Below, piece after piece: positions 1-4,251 of a stretch of DNA of 9,407 nt (position 1 is its first letter; every line of letters starts with the position of its first letter). This DNA is from an uncultured Bacilli bacterium (GTDB lineage: Bacteria > Bacillota_I > Bacilli_A > RF39 > UBA660): positions 1-9,407 of the forward strand of contig CALVLG010000034.1 in the NCBI GenBank assembly GCA_944336815.1, in the 5' to 3' direction. The translations under genes were made by a program, and so were the position numbers. A model generated the notes under the pieces. That model saw only the letters and a list, made by a program, of their open reading frames with translations, had not been told where the DNA came from and searched no databases.

Positions 1-330
1 AATTGTAAAATCACTTTTTTCTTGGATTTTCTTATATACATCACTAGCCTTTGTAATATGATTATCATAAGTTACATAAGAAACTATATTAAAACCGTTT
101 GGCGGATACACTTGATCAACATGATAAGTTTCCCTTATATCTTGCTGCTCATCATTTATCATATTTAAAAGTTCTTCTCTATTTTCAATTACCCCTAGAA
201 CTTCCCCATCTAAGTATACTTGATATAAATTATTTGGCTCACCACTATTTTTGGGAAAACCAACCCAAACAAAAAGAAGAACAAAAAAAACAGTTACTAT
301 ACATAAAAGAATTATATCTTTACTTTTCAT
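1..330 (-). CDS. Membrane-anchored exported protein, N-terminal 110 residues (possible M23-type peptidase), cut by window edge
   Basis: The frame is open from an ATG at 330 to base 1 with no stop, so the 3' part lies outside the window. A Shine-Dalgarno AGGAG at 342-338 sits 7 nt before the ATG. The protein starts MKSKDIILL, followed by one hydrophobic segment (about residues 5-24) that looks like an uncleaved anchor or signal; there is no lipobox. After it comes a short repeat-like unit, YQVYLDGEVLGVIENREEL (about 37-55), then VYPPNGFNI (about 78-86). From memory, such VYLDG-x-x-GV units with a following VYPPNGF segment occur ahead of M23 peptidase or G5 domains in low-GC Bacillota cell-wall proteins. 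The catalytic part is not visible, so the peptidase assignment is only an inference. It has its own extended -10 right after dnaB, so it is probably a separate transcription unit. Confidence 0.7.
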   Translation of the reverse strand, partial: MKSKDIILLCIVTVFFVLLFVWVGFPKNSGEPNNLYQVYLDGEVLGVIENREELLNMINDEQQDIRETYHVDQVYPPNGFNIVSYVTYDNHITKASDVYKKIQEKSDFTI

Positions 331-364
331 TAAAGCACTCCTAATCTTAATTTGGTTCTTTCTA

Positions 365-373
365 ATTATAACA
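365..373 (-). promoter_or_regulatory. Extended -10 promoter for the partial exported-protein gene
   Basis: TGTTATAAT (TG at 373-372, perfect TATAAT at 370-365) lies about 35 nt upstream of the ATG at 330. No good -35 is visible: the expected place is occupied by the dnaB terminator hairpin and its T run. Extended -10 elements can work without a -35. Prediction only. Confidence 0.5.
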
Positions 374-374
374 T

Positions 375-403
375 AAAAAAAGGAAGAAAACTACACTTCT
401 TCC
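375..403 (-). terminator. Intrinsic terminator of rplI-dnaB, overlapping the dnaB stop
   Basis: On the minus strand a perfect 7-bp stem GGAAGAA (403-397) / TTCTTCC (388-382), with an 8-nt loop, is followed directly by seven T (381-375). The dnaB stop codon TAG (393-391) lies in the loop, so the hairpin begins inside the last codons of dnaB. The stem is only moderately GC-rich, but stem, loop and T-tract all fit a Rho-independent terminator. Confidence 0.8.
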
Positions 404-1734
404 ATTGGCGAATATGGTTTAAAACAACTTTTATTTAATTCAAACAAAATTTGAAACAAGCCTGTACTACCCCGTCGATGTTTAGCAATAATAACATCAA
501 CTGGAACAATATTTGTTTTATTCTCAGCCGTTTTGGCTTCAAAATAATCTTGACGATTTAAAAATAAAACCAAATCCGCATCTTGTTCAATCGAACCAGA
601 CTCTCTTAAATCAGCAAGCCGTGGTTGATTAGATTCTCGCCTTTCGGCATTACGTGACAACTGTGCCAGAGCAATAACAGGAACTTTTAGTTCCATTGCC
701 ATAGTTTTAAAAGCACGCGATATTTCCGAAACTTCTACTTGTCTTGATTCAACTCTACCACCAGTTGTTACAAGCTGCAAATAATCGATAACCACCAAAG
801 CTAACCCTTTTGGCCCAGAAGCAAGCCTACGACATTTGGCTTTTATTTCTGGAGCAGTAACCGAAGCATCATCTTCAATATAAATATTTGTGTCTGCTAG
901 TTCACTCATTGCTTCCGTATATCTTTTCCAATCATTATCATTAAGCATTCCTGTTTTTAATTTATCCGCTTCAATTTGTCCAACTGAACTAATCATTCGG
1001 TTTACCAGTTGTTCCGCACTCATCTCAAGGTTAAAAATAGCTACCGCCTTATCTGTGCTCATTGCCGCATTAACCGCAATATTCAAAGCAAACGCGGTTT
1101 TTCCCATACCAGGTCGAGCTGCCAAAATAATTAGTTCACCTTCATGTAATCCAGCCGTCGCTTTATCTAAATCTTTAAACCCAGTAGTTAAACCCGTAAT
1201 AATACTTTTATTTTTACTAATTCTTTCTAAATTTTCATGGGCTTCACGTAAAGCCTCTGTAATAGGCTTAAACTCACTCGTTTTTCTTGTCCGAATAACA
1301 TTTAATAACTTTTGTTCCGATGTATCTAATAAATTAGTTAAATTTTCTTCTTCATCATAAGCGTCAGTAACAATATTAGTCGCTGTATCAATTAGTTTTC
1401 TTCTTGTTGCTTTATCTTTGACAATATCAATGTAATAATCTAAATTAGCACTTGTCGCGACTGAGTCAATAACTTCCGTTAAATATTCAATGCCCCCAAC
1501 CGCATTCAAATTCTTTTGTTTATCTAATTCATTTTTAACCGTCGTTATATCTATTGGCGTATTACTTTTGTATAAAGAAACTAAAGCCGTAAAAATCTTT
1601 TTATGTGCATCATTAAAAAACATATCTTCAGTCAAGTTTTCCATTATTTTTTCCATGGCATAAGGATTCAAAAAAGATACGCCTAAAACACTCATTTCTG
1701 CTTCAATATTTTGTGGCATCACTCTTGTTGCCAT
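391..1734 (-). CDS. dnaB: Replicative DNA helicase DnaB
   Basis: Hexameric 5'-3' helicase that unwinds DNA at the replication fork, loaded with DnaG primase. Length is 447 aa, normal for the family. Visible parts (numbered from the ATG): N-terminal primase-interacting domain (about 5-105), linker helices, then the RecA-like C-terminal ATPase with Walker A ARPGMGKT (206-213), FNLEMS with the catalytic glutamate (234-239), Walker B LVVIDYLQL (313-321), QLSRN (358-362), and ESGSIEQDADLVLFLNR (378-394) leading to AKHRRGSTG near 417-425. I chose the ATG at 1734: it has an AGGTG ribosome site (1745-1741) 6 nt upstream. The in-frame GTG at 1743 lies inside that ribosome site and would add only MIS. 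The rplI stop codon also overlaps the site, so the two genes are almost certainly co-transcribed and translationally coupled. No intein or truncation. Confidence 0.98.
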   Translation of the reverse strand: MATRVMPQNIEAEMSVLGVSFLNPYAMEKIMENLTEDMFFNDAHKKIFTALVSLYKSNTPIDITTVKNELDKQKNLNAVGGIEYLTEVIDSVATSANLDYYIDIVKDKATRRKLIDTATNIVTDAYDEEENLTNLLDTSEQKLLNVIRTRKTSEFKPITEALREAHENLERISKNKSIITGLTTGFKDLDKATAGLHEGELIILAARPGMGKTAFALNIAVNAAMSTDKAVAIFNLEMSAEQLVNRMISSVGQIEADKLKTGMLNDNDWKRYTEAMSELADTNIYIEDDASVTAPEIKAKCRRLASGPKGLALVVIDYLQLVTTGGRVESRQVEVSEISRAFKTMAMELKVPVIALAQLSRNAERRESNQPRLADLRESGSIEQDADLVLFLNRQDYFEAKTAENKTNIVPVDVIIAKHRRGSTGLFQILFELNKSCFKPYSPMEEV

Positions 1735-1740
1735 ACTTAT

Positions 1741-1745
1741 CACCT
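1741..1745 (-). promoter_or_regulatory. dnaB ribosome binding site that decides the start and overlaps the rplI stop
   Basis: AGGTG at 1745-1741 shares its first two bases with the rplI stop TAG (1746-1744) and lies 6 nt before the ATG at 1734. Its last three bases form the GTG (1743-1741) that a longest-ORF rule would pick as start; a start codon inside its own ribosome site is unlikely. Confidence 0.75.
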
Positions 1746-2184
1746 ACTTTTTTAAAACTACTTTTAAAGGAAATTTTACTCTTTTATGTAACTCGATTAA
1801 CACTTCATGCGTCCCTAAAGAGTCAAGTGAATGATCAAGTTTTATATTTTTTTTATCAATTACAAAACCCATTCTTTTTAATTCATCACTAATTTGTTTA
1901 GTTGATATAACCCCAAAAACCTTATCTTCTTTACCTGTTTTAACTTGAAAAACAACTTGTTTATTTTTTAAATGATCACGAATTTTTTCATAATCAGAAA
2001 CCAAAGCCTCTTCTTCTAAATGTCTAGCAAGCAAAGAACGATCTAAAACTTCTTTACTTTTTTTAGTTTCCGGCACAGCCAAACCATTTTTAAAAAGAAA
2101 GTTTGTTGCATACCCATCACTTACATTTAAAATATCATCTTTTTTTCCTTGACCTTTTACATCTTTTAATAAAATAACTTTCAT
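1744..2184 (-). CDS. rplI: 50S ribosomal protein bL9
   Basis: Large-subunit protein that binds 23S rRNA near the L1 stalk and reaches out from the ribosome. It is 146 aa, typical length. The N-terminal RNA-binding domain has the family signature MKVILLKDVKGQGKKDDILNV with DGYATNFLFKNGLA (residues 1-37). A long charged central helix follows (about 40-75), then the C-terminal domain with TGKEDKVFGVISTKQISDEL (about 83-102) and the closing VKFPLKVVLKK. ATG at 2184 is preceded by AAAGGAGG (ending 9 nt upstream). A promoter with TGCTATAAT sits about 25 nt upstream, so rplI-dnaB can be expressed apart from the kinase gene in front of it. Confidence 0.98.
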   Translation of the reverse strand: MKVILLKDVKGQGKKDDILNVSDGYATNFLFKNGLAVPETKKSKEVLDRSLLARHLEEEALVSDYEKIRDHLKNKQVVFQVKTGKEDKVFGVISTKQISDELKRMGFVIDKKNIKLDHSLDSLGTHEVLIELHKRVKFPLKVVLKK

Positions 2185-2210
2185 GACCTAAAGCCTCCTT
2201 TAATTAAAAT

Positions 2211-2239
2211 ATTATAGCACAAAATCATTTAGGACAAAA
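2211..2239 (-). promoter_or_regulatory. Promoter for rplI-dnaB inside the end of the HipA-like gene
   Basis: The extended -10 TGCTATAAT (2219-2211) has a perfect TATAAT. A weak -35 candidate TTTTGT (2239-2234) lies 17 nt upstream; TTGTCC (2237-2232) at 15 nt is an alternative. The -35 falls in the last codons of the HipA-like gene. The predicted start near 2204 would give about 20 nt of leader, just enough for the rplI ribosome site. The 12-mer TTTTGTGCTATA is shared with the promoter of the G5 gene. Confidence 0.6.
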
Positions 2240-3067
2240 ACGATTTTGTTTTTCTTTTAAACATTCTCTTAACTCATCAAGATATTCATCATATTTAATA
2301 TGACGAGTTAAATTAGGATGAATAGAAACTCCTAATTGAGTTTCAATTTTAGCCAATATTTCTTCTTTAGAAGATAATTTATCTAACATATTTTTTAAAA
2401 GATCACCATATAAGGGAATCATTTCTTCTAAAACATCAATTGGTTTTCGCCTTTTTTCTAAATCATGTCCCGTTTTTTCTAAAGAAATAGTTCGGTAATT
2501 AGAATAATAATCTAGTTTAAAACAGCCATCAAAATCAAATAACGGCACAAAGTCACCATTGCTTATCGCTAAATTTTCAAAGTGCATATCAAAATCACCA
2601 AGAATAAATTGTAGAAAAAAGAAAACATATAATTTCTGCATTAAATACCTAACTATTTTTTCGTCATGATAATAATATAACAAGGCTAGCGATAAATCAT
2701 CTAAATTATATAAATCATAAGCCTTTGTAATATATGACTTGTGTTTCTTTTTTTCAATCACTTCTTTATAATATTTATTTAGAATTTGATTTAAAAAAAC
2801 CACCTTTTCATGTTTAGGGTTAAAACTCGTCGCAACTGTACCAATAATTCCTTTATATTTAGCAAGCCCAAAAGAAACTACGGGAATACCTAATTCCCGG
2901 CAAACTTCCGCCCCAAATAACGAAGACATAGCTTGAGCCTCATTGCAACTTTTAAAAAATAATTCTTCTCCCTTATAAAATTTTAATATTTCTCCGCCCA
3001 TATCCCTAGGAATAGTTAAACTTACTTTTAAATCATCTAATATAATAAAACCATTTTCTTTTTGCAT
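2225..3067 (-). CDS. Stand-alone HipA-like serine/threonine kinase-fold protein
   Basis: 280 aa from the ATG at 3067; numbering here uses that start. The C-terminal half carries the HipA-type catalytic loop FILGDFDMHFENLAI (about 154-168), which lines up with the E. coli HipA segment containing TDGHAKNFS. Asp160, His162 and Asn165 match the D-x-H-x-x-N pattern, and PLFDFD (175-180) matches the following metal-binding Asp. The N-terminal half shows a short glycine turn MGGE, a strand with LFFK (putative ATP lysine near 39) and a helix with Glu (NEAQAMSSLFG). HipA kinases phosphorylate targets such as GltX. At 280 aa it is shorter than canonical HipA (about 440) and seems to lack the N-terminal HipA_N/HipS-like domain. 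No HipB-like repressor gene is adjacent. No membrane segment is clear, so it is probably cytoplasmic. It sits between rpsR and rplI with its own probable promoter. Kinase activity and target are inferred; it could also be a protein kinase-like domain with another role. The GTG at 3076 is rejected as start because it lies in the AGGTG ribosome site. Confidence 0.75.
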   Translation of the reverse strand: MQKENGFIILDDLKVSLTIPRDMGGEILKFYKGEELFFKSCNEAQAMSSLFGAEVCRELGIPVVSFGLAKYKGIIGTVATSFNPKHEKVVFLNQILNKYYKEVIEKKKHKSYITKAYDLYNLDDLSLALLYYYHDEKIVRYLMQKLYVFFFLQFILGDFDMHFENLAISNGDFVPLFDFDGCFKLDYYSNYRTISLEKTGHDLEKRRKPIDVLEEMIPLYGDLLKNMLDKLSSKEEILAKIETQLGVSIHPNLTRHIKYDEYLDELRECLKEKQNRFCPK

Positions 3068-3073
3068 ATCAAA

Positions 3074-3078
3074 CACCT
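3074..3078 (-). promoter_or_regulatory. Ribosome binding site that decides the HipA-like gene start
   Basis: AGGTG at 3078-3074 lies 6 nt before the ATG at 3067, the same arrangement as in front of dnaB. Its last three bases are the GTG (3076-3074) that would give a three-residue longer protein. The ATG is the better start. Confidence 0.65.
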
Positions 3079-3084
3079 AAAAAA

Positions 3085-3093
3085 AGTATAACA
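3085..3093 (-). promoter_or_regulatory. Possible extended -10 promoter of the HipA-like gene
   Basis: TGTTATACT (3093-3085) directly follows the T run of the rpsR terminator. No clear -35 is seen (TGTAAA at 3113-3108 is at 17 nt but weak). The predicted transcript start, near 3079-3077, would fall on the AGGTG ribosome site, giving a leader of only about 10-12 nt. The -10 also lies in one arm of a 9-bp inverted repeat, AAAAAGTAT (3110-3102) / ATACTTTTT (3089-3081), which could be an operator. Confidence 0.4.
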
Positions 3094-3119
3094 AAAAAAG
3101 AATACTTTTTACAGTATCC
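3093..3119 (-). terminator. Intrinsic terminator of rpsF-ssb-rpsR
   Basis: On the minus strand the stem GGATACT (3119-3113) pairs with AGTATTC (3106-3100) as 7 bp with one G-T pair and a 6-nt loop, followed by seven T (3099-3093). The first stem base is the last base of the rpsR stop codon TAG (3121-3119). A competing weaker hairpin, AAAAAGTAT/ATACTTTTT (3110-3081), overlaps it. Confidence 0.7.
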
Positions 3120-3334
3120 TATTTTACAAATGGAATTAAAGCCATAAATCTTGCATATTTAATTTGTTCAGCAATGTGTCTTTGATGTTTAGCGCAAGCG
3201 CCAGTCATTCTTCGTGGTAATATTTTACCTTTTTCGCTAATGTATTTATTAATAATCATAACATCTTTATAATCAACGCTTTTTCCAGCACACATTTGAC
3301 AAATTTTTTTCTTTTTTCTTCTAAATTCTGCCAT
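3119..3334 (-). CDS. rpsR: 30S ribosomal protein bS18, zinc-binding (C+) type
   Basis: Small-subunit platform protein that binds 16S rRNA as a heterodimer with bS6. It is 71 aa, normal for the family. The core IINKYISEKGKILPRRMTGACAKHQR (residues 27-52) is typical, and the C-terminus ARFMALIPF (61-69) matches the family. Cys12-x-x-Cys15 near the N-terminus plus Cys47 and His50 make a plausible zinc site, so this is the cysteine-containing form; many bacteria have a zinc-free paralogue instead. The N-terminus is very basic (FRRKKKK). ATG at 3334 has AAAGGAG ending 9 nt upstream. It is the last gene of rpsF-ssb-rpsR, 17 nt after ssb, and is followed directly by a terminator. Confidence 0.97.
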   Translation of the reverse strand: MAEFRRKKKKICQMCAGKSVDYKDVMIINKYISEKGKILPRRMTGACAKHQRHIAEQIKYARFMALIPFVK

Positions 3335-3351
3335 AATATAAATCTCCTTTC

Positions 3352-3834
3352 CTAGAATGGTAGATCGTCATCTGACAAAGCAATCTCTTCCCCAAAGTCT
3401 TTAAATGGATCTTCACTTACATCAGTTGTTGGCATACTTTGTGGTTCTTCATAACTTGGCATTGGTTGAGCAAAGCCACTAGCATCAGCTGCCACTGCTG
3501 TATCACCTTGACTTGCACTGCGACTGCCCAAAAAGGTAACATTATCAGCAACAATATCCGTTGTATAATGTTTTTGGCCATCTGCGCCATCATAACTTCC
3601 GGTTTGAATTCGCCCTTCTACTGCAACTTGAGAACCTTTACTACAATATTTAGCAATGTTTTCAGCTTGTCTACGCCAAGCTACACAGCCAATAAAATCC
3701 GTTCCTTGTTGACCATTTTGAGGATTAAATGGTCTAGAAACAGCAATGGTAAAACGAGTTACCGCTATTCCACTACCAGTTGTTCGCATTTCTGGATCTC
3801 TTGCTAATCTACCTATTAAAATAACTTTATTCAT
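3352..3834 (-). CDS. ssb: Single-stranded DNA-binding protein SSB
   Basis: Coats single-stranded DNA during replication, repair and recombination and recruits partner proteins through its acidic tail. It is 160 aa. The OB-fold spans residues 1-104 with the signature MNKVILIGRLARDPEMR at the start, FIGCVAWRRQAENIAKYCSKG (47-67) and VAVEGRIQTGSYDGADGQK (70-88). A flexible Gly/Gln/Pro/Asp-rich linker covers about 105-150. The C-terminal tip SDDDLPF (154-160) is the standard partner-binding peptide, so this is a complete, functional-type SSB. The ATG at 3834 begins 3 nt after the rpsF stop, and its GAGGAG ribosome site is made of the last rpsF codons, so the two are translationally coupled. Its place between rpsF and rpsR is the conserved Bacillota order. 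Confidence 0.98.
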   Translation of the reverse strand: MNKVILIGRLARDPEMRTTGSGIAVTRFTIAVSRPFNPQNGQQGTDFIGCVAWRRQAENIAKYCSKGSQVAVEGRIQTGSYDGADGQKHYTTDIVADNVTFLGSRSASQGDTAVAADASGFAQPMPSYEEPQSMPTTDVSEDPFKDFGEEIALSDDDLPF

Positions 3835-3837
3835 ATT

Positions 3838-4128
3838 TTACTCCTCTTCTTGACGAATAATTAAATGTCTTAATACATTTTCATCTAAACGAATTTTACG
3901 ATCAAATTCTTGAATAACTTCTTTGTTTGCTTCAACTTGCATTACAAAATAATATCCATTTAATTCTTTTTTAATAGGATAAGCAAGTTTTTTCTCGCCA
4001 AGTTCTTTGTAATCAACTACTTTTCCTTTTAAATCACTAATTAAAGATTTAAAACTTTCAGCACATTTTTTAATATCTGCACTTTCCATCGTAGCTTTTA
4101 CAATAAACATAATTTCGTATTTGTTCAT
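3838..4128 (-). CDS. rpsF: 30S ribosomal protein bS6
   Basis: Small-subunit protein that pairs with bS18 on the central domain of 16S rRNA. At 96 aa it is normal length. The N-terminal strand MNKYEIMFIV, the central LGEKKLAYPIKKELNGYYF (residues 43-61) and IRLDENVLRHLIIR near the C-terminus are family hallmarks; the tail ends in EEE. The ATG at 4128 has a strong AAGGAGGTG (4145-4137). It is the first gene of the rpsF-ssb-rpsR operon, with a strong promoter (TTTACA-17-TAAAAT) and a structured leader of about 72 nt that could control translation. In several bacteria the bS6:bS18 complex represses this operon through its leader; whether that holds here is not settled by the sequence. Confidence 0.98.
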   Translation of the reverse strand: MNKYEIMFIVKATMESADIKKCAESFKSLISDLKGKVVDYKELGEKKLAYPIKKELNGYYFVMQVEANKEVIQEFDRKIRLDENVLRHLIIRQEEE

Positions 4129-4200
4129 TCTTTCTACACCTCCTTATGGTCTAATGGCTTTTTGCTAAAACAAAAAGCAAGGAGTAATTGCTTACTCGCT
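4129..4200 (-). promoter_or_regulatory. Structured rpsF leader with competing hairpins and an anti-Shine-Dalgarno segment
   Basis: Starting at the predicted transcript start, four pairings are visible on the minus strand. Hairpin A: GAGTAA (4197-4192)/TTACTC (4187-4182) with a GCAA tetraloop. Hairpin B: AAGCAA (4193-4188)/TTGCTT (4180-4175), followed by T-rich TTTG-TTTT, terminator-like. Hairpin C: perfect 8 bp GCTTTTTG (4178-4171)/CAAAAAGC (4164-4157). Pairing D: CTCCTT (4184-4179) with AAGGAG (4145-4140) of the rpsF ribosome site, which can enclose hairpin C. A and C are compatible; B excludes both, and A competes with D. This is the layout of a switch. The CCG trinucleotide of the known S6:S18-binding leader motif is absent, so a link to that motif is uncertain. 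Confidence 0.55.
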
Positions 4201-4204
4201 AGAT

Positions 4205-4233
4205 ATTTTATCATTGATATATCATTATGTAAA
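4205..4233 (-). promoter_or_regulatory. Strong vegetative promoter of rpsF-ssb-rpsR
   Basis: -35 TTTACA (4233-4228, 5 of 6 consensus bases), spacer of exactly 17 nt, -10 TAAAAT (4210-4205, 5 of 6) with an extended TG at 4213-4212. The expected transcript start is near 4200-4198, so the RNA begins at the first leader hairpin. This is the best two-box promoter in the window and lies just after the stop codon of the glycosidase gene. Confidence 0.8.
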
Positions 4234-4251
4234 TAGTTATATTATTATTTT

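Noticed and set aside
99..344. Plus-strand open frame of 81 codons
   Set aside because: Lies over the minus-strand exported-protein gene, which has a ribosome site, promoter and sensible membrane anchor; the plus frame gives a leucine/histidine-rich protein with no recognisable features.
890..1360. Plus-strand open frame of 156 codons
   Set aside because: Antisense of dnaB; its serine/leucine-rich composition is what a shadow frame gives.
2218..2250. Terminator after the HipA-like gene
   Set aside because: AAAATC/GATTTT arms are short, with a 13-nt loop, and are not followed by a T run.
2225..3067. Classical HipBA toxin-antitoxin module
   Set aside because: Neither side has a helix-turn-helix partner gene; rpsR and rplI flank the gene directly.
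3081..3121. HipB-type operator (TATCC-N8-GGATA) near the HipA-like gene
   Set aside because: The GGATACT/AGTATTC palindrome has the half-sites in the opposite order and is better explained as the rpsR terminator; no HipB gene is present.
3439..3807. Plus-strand open frame of 122 codons
   Set aside because: Antisense of ssb, which is complete and clearly functional.
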